64,000 nucleotides of DNA from CAIWHR01 sp963741355 (GTDB taxonomy: Bacteria > Pseudomonadota > Gammaproteobacteria > Burkholderiales > Casimicrobiaceae), in NCBI GenBank assembly GCA_963741355.1, contig CAVUIG010000021.1:1-64000 (forward strand), in the 5' to 3' direction. Numbering within the stretch: position 1 is the first letter of the stretch; each line of letters begins with the position of its first letter. The notes under the pieces were generated by a model, which ran no database searches, was not told the DNA's origin, and saw only the letters and a program-made list of their open reading frames with translations. Shown here piece after piece: positions 30,818 through 39,640 of this stretch. Both the position numbers and the translations under genes were made by a program.

Positions 30818-31940
30818 ATGTTCTCGTTCAAACAGGTCTGTTGCTTGAGTTTGGCTTTGGGCGTCGCGGCCTTCGCCGCAACGGCCAATGCGCAAAGCGC
30901 CGCGGCAGGCAAGACTCTGTACCTCGCCAATTGCAATTCCTGCCACGGCTTTCCCAACTATCCGCTCGTGCAGAAGGGTGCGGCGGCGGCGGTGATCCAG
31001 ACTGCGATCGCCACCAAGGTGCCGAAGATGAACACGCCCGCGCTGACCGGCCTCACGTCGGCGAACCTGAGCGACATCGCCGCCATATCTCAATTCGATC
31101 GTGGGTGCCGGGTTCAACAACTACCAGGGACTCTGGTGGGTGCCGGCCGCTGCCGAGGACGGATGGGGCATCAACTTCGCGCATCAGGGCGACCAGATCT
31201 TCGCGACGTGGTACACGTACGACAGTGCCGGCAACCCATGGTGGATGTCGATGCTGACCGCCCGCACGTCGCCCACGAGCAACGTGTACTCCGGACCCGT
31301 CTACACCGACACCGGTCCGGCTTTCAACGCCTTCACGGGCACCGGGGTGCCGACACAGGTCGGCATCGGGACGCTGACCTTCACCGACCGGGACAACGGC
31401 GTGCTCTCCTACGGCGTCGTCGCGGGAGGCGGCAACGTCCAGCAGATCAAGCAGATCACGCGCTTCCAGCTCAACACCCTGACCAATCCGCCGGTCTGCG
31501 CGTACGGGGCTGCGACCACCAGCCAGTTGAAGCAGGCGACGCAACTATCCAGGACTTGTGGTGGGTGCCCGAACGGCGTCGAGTCGGGCTGGGGCATCAA
31601 CTTCGCGCATCAGGGCACGCAGCTCTTCGCAACCTGGTACACGTACGGACACGAATAACCAGCCGATGTGGCTGTCGGTGCTGGCGACGCAGACGACCGG
31701 AGCGCAGTATTCCGGCCCGCTGCTCAAGACCGTCGGGGCCCGCGCTACGACGCATACGACAAGACGGAGCGCAACGCGCCGATTGCAGGTTGGCTCCGCG
31801 AACGATCACCTTCGCCAACGGCAATTCGGCGACGTATGGGCTACACGATCAACGGGCAGGGCGGGCTTCCTTCCGTGCAGCAGACGAAGACGCTGACGCG
31901 CTTCCTGTTCGGGCCAGGCGCCGCGACGATCTGCCACTAG
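30818..31940 (+). CDS. Exported cytochrome c-type protein with two Trp-rich repeat domains
   Basis: ATG 30818 has AAAGGAG upstream. Signal peptide (LSLALGVAAFAATANAQS) is followed by a small class-I-like cytochrome c domain with GKTLYLANCNSCHGF (CxxCH) and helix PALTGLTSANLSDIAAYL. Two ~135-residue repeats follow. Both begin NYQ-(G/D)-LWWVP, contain GWGINFAHQG and FATWYTYD, then a PxW motif, YSGP, and end with a TRF strand and a Cys (repeat 1 from ~31115, repeat 2 from ~31540). At least five one-base insertions break the frame. A terminator follows at 31983. Periplasmic redox or surface role inferred; no characterised homologue recalled. Confidence 0.65.
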
Positions 31941-31980
31941 TATCTGCCGCTTCGATCGGCGTCACGCCGATGCCGCACGC

Positions 31981-32012
31981 GCGCCGGGCTTCATGCCCGG
32001 CGTCGCTTTTTC
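31981..32012 (+). terminator. Rho-independent terminator after the cytochrome-type gene
   Basis: GCCGGGC (31983-31989) and GCCCGGC (31995-32001) form a 7-bp stem with a TTCAT loop, followed by GTCGCTTTTT. It lies 43 bp after the stop at 31940 and before the convergent hmgA end at 32057. Confidence 0.75.
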
Positions 32013-32056
32013 GGCCGTCCGGATTCGATTCGGATGTCGTCCGATCCGACGCGCGG

Positions 32057-33412
32057 TCAGGCGCGCGTCGGATCGAAGCGCTTCTTCAGGCCCTGCCAGC
32101 AGCGGTAGTACTCGGGCTGGCGCTGCGCCGATTCGAGTGCTGCGCGCGTCGGCCGGATCGGCAGGCGCGTCTCGAACATGAACGCCATCGTGTCGCGGAT
32201 GCGCGTCGGCAGGGCGAGGTCCATCGTGCTGGCCTTGTCGTAGGTGTCGGCGTCCGGCCCGTGGCCCGTCATGCAGTTGTGCAGGCTCGCGCCGCCCGGG
32301 ACGAAGCCCTCGGCCTTGGCGTCGTAGGCGCCTTCGATCAATCCCATGAATTCGCTTGCGACGTTGCGGTGGTACCACGGCGGCCGGAACGTGTGCTCCA
32401 TCGCGAGGATCCGCGGTGGGAAGATGACGAAGTCGATCGTGTCCACACCCGGGGTATCGCTCTGCGACTGCAGGACGAGGAAGATCGACGGGTCGGGGTG
32501 GTCGTAGCTGATCGAGCCGATCGCGTTGAACCGCGTGAGATCGTATTTGTACGGCGCGTAATTGCCATGCCAGGCGACGACGTCGAGCGGGGAATGGCCG
32601 ATCGCGGCGGACCAGAGATTGCCGAGGAACTTCGCGATGAGCTCGAATTCGCCGTCCCGGTCCTCGTACCACGCGACCGGCGTCATGAAGTCGCGCGAGT
32701 TGGCGAGACCGTTGGAGCCGATCACACCGAGGTCCGGCAGCCTGAACGGCGCGCCGTAATTCTCGCAGACGTAGCCGCGCGCCGCGCCGTCGGGCAGCTC
32801 GACACGGAAGCGCACGCCGCGCGGAATCACGGCAATCTCGAGCGGCGCAACGTCGAGCCGCCCGAATTCGGTCGCGAGGCGCAGGCGGCCCTGCTGCGGA
32901 ACGATCAGAAGCTCGCCGTCGGCGTCGTAGAAGAAGCGGCCGGTCATCGAGCGGTTCGCCGCAAAGAGGTGGATCGCGCAGCCACTCATCGCAGCGGGTT
33001 CCCCGTTGCCCGCCATCGTGATGAGACCCGCAACGAAATCGGTCGGCTCCGCCGGCATCGGCAACGGATCCCAGCGCAGCTGATCGGGCGGCGTGACGAC
33101 CTCCGTGAACCGGCTTTCGATGCGACCGCTTTCCAGGAGGCGGAACGGCTCGTGCATCGCCGCGGGCCGGATCCGGTACGTCCACGAGCGCCGGTTGGCG
33201 CCGCGCGGCGCCGTGAACGCGCTGCCCGAGAGCTGCTCGGCGTAGAGGCCGTACGGCGCGCGCTGCGGCGAATTCTGGCCGACCGGCAACGCGCCCGGAA
33301 GCGCCTCGGTCGCGAACTCGTTGCCGAATCCGGAGACGTATCCGAGGGCCGGCTCGTCGGGCGTGACCGGAATCGGCGTAGCGTCCGCCAATGGCGCGAT
33401 GCGCTTGTTCAT
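32057..33412 (-). CDS. hmgA: Homogentisate 1,2-dioxygenase
   Basis: 451 aa, intact. Fe(II) ring-cleaving enzyme converting homogentisate to maleylacetoacetate. The N-terminus LGYVSGFGNEFATEALPGAL with QNSPQRAPYGLYAEQLSG is diagnostic. The metal-site region FRPPWYHRNVASEFMGLIEG and LHNCMTGHGPDADTYD carry the His/Glu ligands. Start ATG 33412. Last gene of a same-strand run iorA-iorB-TRAP-MBL-mhaA-mhaB-hmgA. No maleylacetoacetate isomerase or fumarylacetoacetase is visible in the window, so the pathway is completed elsewhere. Confidence 0.95.
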   Translation of the reverse strand: MNKRIAPLADATPIPVTPDEPALGYVSGFGNEFATEALPGALPVGQNSPQRAPYGLYAEQLSGSAFTAPRGANRRSWTYRIRPAAMHEPFRLLESGRIESRFTEVVTPPDQLRWDPLPMPAEPTDFVAGLITMAGNGEPAAMSGCAIHLFAANRSMTGRFFYDADGELLIVPQQGRLRLATEFGRLDVAPLEIAVIPRGVRFRVELPDGAARGYVCENYGAPFRLPDLGVIGSNGLANSRDFMTPVAWYEDRDGEFELIAKFLGNLWSAAIGHSPLDVVAWHGNYAPYKYDLTRFNAIGSISYDHPDPSIFLVLQSQSDTPGVDTIDFVIFPPRILAMEHTFRPPWYHRNVASEFMGLIEGAYDAKAEGFVPGGASLHNCMTGHGPDADTYDKASTMDLALPTRIRDTMAFMFETRLPIRPTRAALESAQRQPEYYRCWQGLKKRFDPTRA

Positions 33413-33453
33413 CGGGATTCCGTCATGAGATTCGCGTGAGGAGCGCCACGCCG

Positions 33454-33660
33454 TCACCGCGATTCCAGCACGTCCTCGCGCGCCGCGGCCATCGCCGCAG
33501 TCAGCACGCTGGCGTCGCCGATGTGATTGGCGAGCAGCAGGATCAGCTTTGCATTGACGAGCGCGCTCTGCGCTTCGCTGAGGTCGCGATGCAGCGCAAT
33601 CAACGCCTCGTAGAAATCGTCGGGTGCGGCGATATTGGGAGCGGTCTCTAGTGCCGACAT
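33454..33660 (-). CDS. mhaB: DUF2783-type small protein, likely hydroxylase coupling protein MhaB
   Basis: 68 aa from ATG 33660 (MSALETAPNIAAPDDFYEAL), with AAGGA about 10 bp upstream; a TTG at 33678 is an alternative start. The segment HRDLSEAQSALVNAKLILLL followed by ANHIGD is the conserved core of the DUF2783 family. It sits between the flavoprotein hydroxylase gene (stop 33675) and hmgA. In Pseudomonas putida U the homologous arrangement mhaA-mhaB encodes 3-hydroxyphenylacetate 6-hydroxylase, with MhaB as a small coupling partner. Assignment rests on that synteny. Confidence 0.7.
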   Translation of the reverse strand: MSALETAPNIAAPDDFYEALIALHRDLSEAQSALVNAKLILLLANHIGDASVLTAAMAAAREDVLESR

Positions 33661-33674
33661 CGGATGATCATCCT

Positions 33675-35357
33675 TCAATCATTGGCGGTCGCGCGCGCGA
33701 TCGCACGGCGCACGGCACCGGCGTCGAATTGGCGCCAGCGCGCGACGACGTGCTGGTCCGGACGAAAAAGGTAGCACGTGCCGGGCTTTCCGTCATAGCG
33801 CTCCCGGAGGAGCCCGGCCCGGTCCTCGAGCGCGATGCCGTCGCCGCCGGCGTTCGCGCCTACGTGGACGACGCGGCACGGCACGCGGTCCTGCGCCAGC
33901 GACGCCGCGGCGGCGGCGGGAACGGCGCCGCCGAACGCGACGAGCGTAAACCCGCCCTGCAAGTAGTCGAGGAACCACTCCGACCCGGGGCCGCGCACCG
34001 GCGCATCGGCCGCGGGCGCGCCCGGGGCTTGCGCCGACTCGAACGATTCGCCCGGCGCGTCGGGCGTGCTGAGCGGCGATGCGGCATAGACGTGCGGGAT
34101 CGACAGGCGCCCGCTGTTGACGAGCTTGCGCGCAAAGGCGTGGCGCTTGGCGAGCGCCAGCACCGCGTCGCGGAACGTGCGCGACATCGCGCTCTTCGGC
34201 GTGATGAAGTCGGTCGCGCGCGTCGAATTGAGGATGTTCTCGTCGGCCGCCGCGGTCCGTTCGGCGTCGTAGCTCTCCAGCAGCCTCTCGGGCGCATCGC
34301 CGTTGATCACCAGCGCCAGTTTCCAGGCGAGATTGTCGGCGTCCTGGACGCCGCTGTTCGCGCCGCGCGCGCCGAACGGGGAGACGAGATGCGCGGCGTC
34401 GCCGGCGAACAGAATGCGGCCGTGGCGAAAGCGCCGCATGCGCCGGCACTGGAACGTATAGACGCTCGCCCACTCGATGTCGAATTCGACCTTCGGTCCC
34501 AGCATGGCGCGCAGGCGCGGAAGGATCCGTTCCGGCTTGCGCTCCTCCTCGGGATCGGCGTCCCAGCCAAGCTGGAAGTCGATGCGCCAGACGTCGTCGG
34601 CCTGCCGGTGCAGCAGCGCCGACTGATTCCGGTGGAACGGCGGGTCGAACCAGAACCACCGCTCGGCCGGAAAATCCGAGCGCATGTGAATGTCGGCGAT
34701 GAGGAAGCGGTCGCGAAACACCTGGCCTTCGGATTCGAGCCCGAGCAGCGTGCGCACCGTGCTCTTCGCGCCGTCGGCGACGATGAGCCAGTCACAGGAG
34801 AGCCAGTAGTCGCCCTCCGGTGTCTCGACGCGCAGCACCGCGCCGTCGTCATCCGGCGTCACCTCGACGACCTTGTTGTGCCAGCGGACCTCTGCGGAGG
34901 GCAGCTCGGCGACGCGATCGACCAGGAATTCCTCGAGGTAGTACTGCTGCAGATTCACGAACGCGGGGCGCCGATGGCCGTTTTCGGGGAGCAGGTCGAA
35001 GCGGTAGGCGAGCTCGTCCCGGAAGAAGACGCGCCCGACCTTCCATTCGACTCCCTTGCGCACGACGCGCTCGCCGCACCCGAGCCGATCCAGGATCTCG
35101 AGCGTGCGCTTGGCGTAGCAGATCGCGCGCGAGCCGACGCTCACCGTGCTGTCGTCGTCCAGCACGACCACCGGGATGTCGCGCTGCGCGAGGTCGATCG
35201 CCGCGGCGAGCCCGACGGGACCCGCGCCGACGACGACGACCGGACGGCGCTGCGGCGGCGAATCCTGGTCGCTCGAGCGCTCGTACGCGTAGACCGGATT
35301 CGTGTAGGTCTTCACCGGGAGCCTGATTTCCGCGGGAACGCGAGCCGCGCGACTCAC
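33675..35357 (-). CDS. mhaA: FAD-dependent aromatic hydroxylase, likely 3-hydroxyphenylacetate 6-hydroxylase MhaA
   Basis: 560 aa, intact. GTG 35357 overlaps the upstream TGA and gives an exact frame. PHBH-type fold: VVVVGAGPVGLAAAIDLAQR (FAD), ICYAKRTLEILDRLG, VADGAKSTVRTLLG (DG motif), and GRILFAGDAAHLVSPFGARG (GD motif), with a C-terminal thioredoxin-like domain as in the MhpA group. It would hydroxylate 3-hydroxyphenylacetate at the 6 position with NADH and O2, giving homogentisate for HmgA two genes on. MhpA-like activity on related phenolic acids is the alternative. Confidence 0.8.
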   Translation of the reverse strand: MSRAARVPAEIRLPVKTYTNPVYAYERSSDQDSPPQRRPVVVVGAGPVGLAAAIDLAQRDIPVVVLDDDSTVSVGSRAICYAKRTLEILDRLGCGERVVRKGVEWKVGRVFFRDELAYRFDLLPENGHRRPAFVNLQQYYLEEFLVDRVAELPSAEVRWHNKVVEVTPDDDGAVLRVETPEGDYWLSCDWLIVADGAKSTVRTLLGLESEGQVFRDRFLIADIHMRSDFPAERWFWFDPPFHRNQSALLHRQADDVWRIDFQLGWDADPEEERKPERILPRLRAMLGPKVEFDIEWASVYTFQCRRMRRFRHGRILFAGDAAHLVSPFGARGANSGVQDADNLAWKLALVINGDAPERLLESYDAERTAAADENILNSTRATDFITPKSAMSRTFRDAVLALAKRHAFARKLVNSGRLSIPHVYAASPLSTPDAPGESFESAQAPGAPAADAPVRGPGSEWFLDYLQGGFTLVAFGGAVPAAAAASLAQDRVPCRVVHVGANAGGDGIALEDRAGLLRERYDGKPGTCYLFRPDQHVVARWRQFDAGAVRRAIARATAND

Positions 35358-36307
35358 CCTTCGAGCGCCTCCCACAGCTCCTTGTCGCGGCGGGCGGTCC
35401 AGATGCGCGGATCCTTGTGCAGCGTCGCCTCGTCGTAGGCGCGCGACACGTCGAACGGCAGGCAGTGATCGAAGATCACCCAGTCGCCGAACTTCGGCTT
35501 CAGCAGCGCGTAGGTGTCCTTGTAGACGCTGCGCAGGTCCTTGCCGGCCGCGGCCCCCTCCTTCACCGCGGCGAACATCTCGGTCACGAACGCCCGCGTT
35601 CCGTCGAGTCCCGCCTTGACGTCGCGCGGCGTCTGCAGCGTCGCGCCGCGTCCGGGGACGAGCTTCTCGGGCCGCAGCGCCGCGATCGCGTCGAGCGTCG
35701 CCGGCCAGTCGGACAGATAGGCGTCGCCGGTGTAAGGCGTCGCGGCATACTCGACGAGATCGCCGGAGAAGAGGATCTTTTCCTGCGGCAGCCAGACGAC
35801 CGTGTCGCCCTTGGTGTGGCCGCGGCCGAGCTGCAGGATCTCGACCTCGAGGCGACCGAGGCGCATCGACAGCCTCCGGTCGAAGACGATGGTGGGCCAC
35901 GTGAGGCCGGGCACCGACTCGACGGCGCGAAACAGGCGCGGAAAGCGCTCGATCTCGCTCTTCATGTCGGCCTCGCCGCGCTCGACGATGAGATCGTAGG
36001 TGTCGCGGCTCGCGATGATGTTCTGCGCGCCGTAGCCCGCCGCGCCCAGCACGCGTACCGCGTGGTAGTGCGAAAGGACGACGTGGCGGATCGGAAGGTC
36101 GGTGACCTCGCGGATGCGGCGCACGACGTCCTGCGCCATCACCGGCGTGGCCTGCGTGTCGATCACCATGACCGCATCGTCGCCGACGACGATGCCGGTG
36201 TTGGGGTCGCCCTCGGCGGTGTACGCGTAGGCGTGCTCGGAGAGCTTGTCGAAGCTGACCTGCTTTTCGACGAGGTCGGCCTGCGATGCGAACTTCTTGT
36301 CGGTCAT
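35354..36307 (-). CDS. Metallo-beta-lactamase-fold protein in the homogentisate operon
   Basis: 317 aa, intact. The fold is clear: GNPNTGIVVGDDAVMVIDTQ-like start (EGDPNTGIVVGDDAVMVIDT), LGRGHTKGDTVVWLPQEKIL (second His motif) and FSGDLVEYAATPYTGD. The first metal motif reads SHYHAVRVLGA, where HxHxDH would be expected, so the Asp-His pair is replaced by Val-Arg. Its stop overlaps the mhaA GTG, so the two are translationally coupled. It resembles SoxH-like or quinoprotein-relay MBL proteins; role unknown, possibly a thioesterase- or lactonase-like helper. Confidence 0.7.
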   Translation of the reverse strand: MTDKKFASQADLVEKQVSFDKLSEHAYAYTAEGDPNTGIVVGDDAVMVIDTQATPVMAQDVVRRIREVTDLPIRHVVLSHYHAVRVLGAAGYGAQNIIASRDTYDLIVERGEADMKSEIERFPRLFRAVESVPGLTWPTIVFDRRLSMRLGRLEVEILQLGRGHTKGDTVVWLPQEKILFSGDLVEYAATPYTGDAYLSDWPATLDAIAALRPEKLVPGRGATLQTPRDVKAGLDGTRAFVTEMFAAVKEGAAAGKDLRSVYKDTYALLKPKFGDWVIFDHCLPFDVSRAYDEATLHKDPRIWTARRDKELWEALEG

Positions 36308-36419
36308 GGGAATTCCGGCTCTCTCGCCGCGGAGAAATCGCGGCGCGGCCGGAAATCTTAACCGATCCCCGCGGCGGGCGGCAGACTCCGCGCGCCGGCC
36401 CGCCGCAAGACTTGCCGGC

Positions 36420-37455
36420 TCAGCCGCCGTTCTTCTTGATCAGCGCCTTTGCGTCTTCGAGCAGCGCCGCGCCATTCGCGCCCTTGGCGTTGGCCTCGCC
36501 GATCCAGTCCTTGTCGACACCCTCGGTCGCCTTCTTCCAGCGATCGTACTCGGCGGGCGTCAGCACATTGATCGTCGCCTTGTGGGCGAGCGCCGCCTTC
36601 TGCGCCGGCGCGACCGTGCCGTCCCAGATCTTGCCCGCCCAGCGCGACGTCTCGACTCCGCTGTTCGCGTCGATGACCTTCTTGAGGTCAGGGGGAAGGC
36701 TGTCGTACTTCGCCTGATTCATCGCGACGACGAAGATGGAGTTCGACATCGTCGGCTGGCCCGGCCGGTGAGTCCGTGTGCGTCTTCGCAATCTCGTCGA
36801 TCTTGATCGCCGGAACAATCTCCCACGGCAGCGACGCGCCGTCGACGACGCCCTTCGACATCGCCTCCGGAACCTGCGGCACCGGCATCTGCACGGGCAC
36901 GGCACCGAGCGCCGCGAGCACCTTCGTGGCAATTCGCGTCGGCGCGCGCACCTTGAGTCCCTTGAGGTCCTCGAGCGTCTTCACGGTCTTGTCGGTGAAA
37001 TGCAGCTGCGCGCCGTCGTGGACGTGGACGAGGATGAGCTTCGTCCCCTTGAATTCGTCCAGCGAATTCTTCTGGATGTACTCCCACAGCGCCGGGCTGC
37101 CGGTCTCCGCGCTCTTGATGAGGTACGGCAGCTCGAAGACCTCCGACTTGACGAAGCGCCCGGCCTGGTACGTCGGGATCGTCCAGATGATGTCGACGAC
37201 GCCGTCCTTCGCCTGGTCGAACAGCTGCGGCGGCGTGCCGCCCAGCTGCATCGCCGGATAGATCTGGCACTTGAGGCGCCCGGCCGATTCCTTGCCGATC
37301 TTCTCGCACCACGGCCCCAGCAGCTGCTGCTGCGCCGTCGAATTGGGTCCGAGAAAGTGCTCGACCTTGAGCACGACTTCCTGCGCGCCGGCGACGCTCC
37401 ACGCGAATGCGACCGCGGCCGGCACCATCCACTGCACGAGCTTGCGGGTTTTCAT
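36420..37455 (-). CDS. dctP: TRAP transporter solute-binding protein DctP
   Basis: Periplasmic carboxylate-binding protein. ATG 37455; signal peptide WMVPAAVAFAWSVAGAQ. Mature: VLKVEHFLGPNSTAQQQLLG, the carboxylate-binding region (LKGLKVRAPTRIATKVLAALG with Arg) and PMPVPQVPEAMSKGVVDGAS-type substrate strand. One base (T) is inserted at ~36772; the restored junction KTHTDHRPGQPTMSNSIF leads into the C-terminal half, and 1036 nt modulo 3 is one. Together with DctM and DctQ it would import an aryl or dicarboxylic acid for the hydroxylase pathway. The ligand is inferred from the neighbours only. Confidence 0.85.
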
Positions 37456-37477
37456 GCGACCTCCTCCTTGACCAGCT

Positions 37478-38809
37478 TCAGCGCTGGAATGTGTGAACAA
37501 GATACAGCGAAATGACCGGAAACATCACGAGCAGCGTGATGCGGACGAAATCCGACAGCAGGAACGGGACGACGCCCTTGAACGTCTCGACCAGCGGAAC
37601 ATCCTTGGCGAGCCGGTTGATGATGTAGACGTTGAGACCGACCGGCGGATGCACGAGCCCGATCTCGACGACCATCAGCGCGAGGATGCCGAACCAGATC
37701 GACTTGTCGGACGCCGAGAGGCCATAGTAATCGAGCGCCATGATCATCGGATAGAAGATCGGGATGGTGAGGAGGATCATCGCCAGCGCGTCCATCACGC
37801 AGCCCAGGAAGATGTAGATGACGAGGATCATCGCCATCACCGCGAGCGGCGCGACGCCGCTCGCCTTCACCCAGTCCGCGAGCTCGAGCGGCATCTGCGA
37901 CAGCGCAAGCGTCGTGTTCATCATGTCGGCGCCGAGCAGCACGAGGAAGATCATCGCCGTGGACTGCGCGGTGCCGAGCGCGCTGTCGACGAGCCCTTTT
38001 CCACGCATGCCGCCGCTGACGATCGCGATGCCGCCGCACGCGGCCGCCCCGATTGCCGCCGCCTCGGTCGGATTCGCCCAGCCGCCGTAGATGCCGACGA
38101 TCACGACGAGGAACACGACCAGCACCGGCCATACCTGCAGGAAGCTGCGGATGCGCTCCGGCCAGGCCACGCGCGGCCCCGCCGGTCCCGCGCCGGGCTT
38201 CAGCGTGACGACGATCTGGACGACGAGCATGTAGCCCAGCATCGCGATGATGCCGGGCAGCACCGCCGCGACGAAGAGCTTGCCGATCGATTCCTGCGTG
38301 AGGATCGCGTAGATCACGAGCGGCACCGACGGCGGGATCATGATCCCAAGCGTGCCTCCGGCCGCCAGCGCGCCGGTCGCAAGCGAGCCCGAGTATCCAT
38401 AGCGGCGCAGCTCGGGCAGCGCGACCTGCCCCATCGTCGCCGCGGTCGCGACCGACGAACCGCAGATGGCGCCGAAGCCCGCGCAGGCGCCGATCGCGGC
38501 CATCGCGACGCCGCCCTTTCGGTGGCCGAGGAACGCGCCCACGAAGCGGAACAGCGCCTTCGAAAGGCCGCCGTGCGTCGCGAACTGCCCCATCAGCAGG
38601 AACAGCGGGATGACGACGAGATCATAGTTGGAGAGCCGCGCGTACGCGAGATTCTTGAGCGAATTGAGCAGCGCGGGAAGATTGCCGCCGGACAGATGCA
38701 GGTATCCGGAGGCGCCGACGACGAACATCGCGATGCCGATCGGCACGCGCACGACCATCAGCGCCAGCATCACACCGAAGATCACGAAGCCGACGGTCGT
38801 GCCGCTCAC
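37478..38809 (-). CDS. dctM: TRAP transporter large permease DctM
   Basis: 443 aa, intact, about 12 transmembrane segments. Typical DctM sections: NYDLVVIPLFLLMGQFATHG, GACAGFGAICGSSVATAATM, GALAAGGTLGIMIPPSVPLV, and HPPVGLNVYIINRLAKDVPL. Sodium-driven symporter partner of DctP and DctQ. ATG 38809 has no close upstream gene: a repeat-bearing 254-bp gap separates it from dctQ, unusual since dctQ and dctM are normally abutting. Confidence 0.9.
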   Translation of the reverse strand: MSGTTVGFVIFGVMLALMVVRVPIGIAMFVVGASGYLHLSGGNLPALLNSLKNLAYARLSNYDLVVIPLFLLMGQFATHGGLSKALFRFVGAFLGHRKGGVAMAAIGACAGFGAICGSSVATAATMGQVALPELRRYGYSGSLATGALAAGGTLGIMIPPSVPLVIYAILTQESIGKLFVAAVLPGIIAMLGYMLVVQIVVTLKPGAGPAGPRVAWPERIRSFLQVWPVLVVFLVVIVGIYGGWANPTEAAAIGAAACGGIAIVSGGMRGKGLVDSALGTAQSTAMIFLVLLGADMMNTTLALSQMPLELADWVKASGVAPLAVMAMILVIYIFLGCVMDALAMILLTIPIFYPMIMALDYYGLSASDKSIWFGILALMVVEIGLVHPPVGLNVYIINRLAKDVPLVETFKGVVPFLLSDFVRITLLVMFPVISLYLVHTFQR

Positions 38810-38880
38810 GACTCGGCCTCCGCCGCGGTCCCGGCGCGCCTGCGTTGAATGGTCGGCCTCCCTCGCCGATTCGCGTTTGT

Positions 38881-39076
38881 TCGCATCCCCTTGCCTTGGG
38901 CATGGCTCGGCCTCTTAAACGGCTCATGGCTGCAGCTTTCCGCGTCGGCCTCGGAACGCGACTCGCGCTTGTGTCGCATCCCCTTGCCTTCGCGTGGGTC
39001 CCCTGCTCACCGCTCGCGCGTTCCCCCTGCTCACCGCTCGCGCGCTCGGCCCCTGCTCGCCGCTCACGGCTCGGCC
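38881..39076. repeat. Short direct and tandem repeats between dctQ and dctM
   Basis: TCGCATCCCCTTGCCTT occurs at 38881-38897 and again at 38974-38990. Immediately after, three imperfect ~25-bp tandem units (from 39001, 39025 and 39051), each starting CCCTGCTC(A/G)CCGCTC, run into the 3' end of dctQ. The dctQ-dctM gap (38810-39063) holds no gene I can support. The repeats look like an expanded spacer; function unknown. Confidence 0.6.
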
Positions 39077-39612
39077 CGACCGGATGCCGCGGCCGCGCGA
39101 AGCAGGTGGACGCAAAGGTAGAACCCGGCGGCAGCGAGCAGCGCGAATCCGGGCACCATCAGGATCTGCGCGACCCAGACCGGAAGGCCGAGCACCGCCG
39201 ACGTTTCGCCGACCTCGCGCAGCGCAAGTGCGCCCACCGTCGTGCGCCAGGCGATGAGCGCGCCGAAGAGGCCGACCAGGAGCGAGCCGAACGCGTCGAG
39301 GCGAGCGACCGCACGCGGCGCGAGATGGTGCGTGAAGAAGTCGACCTTGACGTCGCCGTTCACCAGGTGGCAATAGGCGAAGAACGTCGCCGCGGCGAAC
39401 GCCGCGCACATCTGCAGCAGCTCGACGTCGCCCGGCACCGGCGCGGCGAAAAGCTTGCGCCCGGTGATCGACACGATCGACATCGCGACGAGCGCGACGA
39501 ACACGAGCCCGCCCGCGATGGCGAGCTGGCGCGACAGGGCGAGCAGCAGCCGCCCGCCGCGCCCGAAGCCCGACCGGCCCAGCGCCGGCGTGTCCTGCGT
39601 GATGTCGGTCAT
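39064..39612 (-). CDS. dctQ: TRAP transporter small permease DctQ
   Basis: 182 aa with four transmembrane helices. LAIAGGLVFVALVAMSIVSI, then GRKLFAAPVPGDVELLQMCA is the DctQ hallmark (R-x4-PxxG), then AFAAATFFAYCHLVNGDVKV and DFFTHHLAP. The last residues (LRAAAASGRAEP) are encoded within the tandem-repeat tract, so the C-terminal tail has probably been altered by repeat expansion. Follows iorB (stop 39641) after 28 bp, suggesting co-transcription. Confidence 0.85.
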   Translation of the reverse strand: MTDITQDTPALGRSGFGRGGRLLLALSRQLAIAGGLVFVALVAMSIVSITGRKLFAAPVPGDVELLQMCAAFAAATFFAYCHLVNGDVKVDFFTHHLAPRAVARLDAFGSLLVGLFGALIAWRTTVGALALREVGETSAVLGLPVWVAQILMVPGFALLAAAGFYLCVHLLRAAAASGRAEP

Positions 39613-39640
39613 CCCGGTCCCCTTGCGAAACGACGATGCG

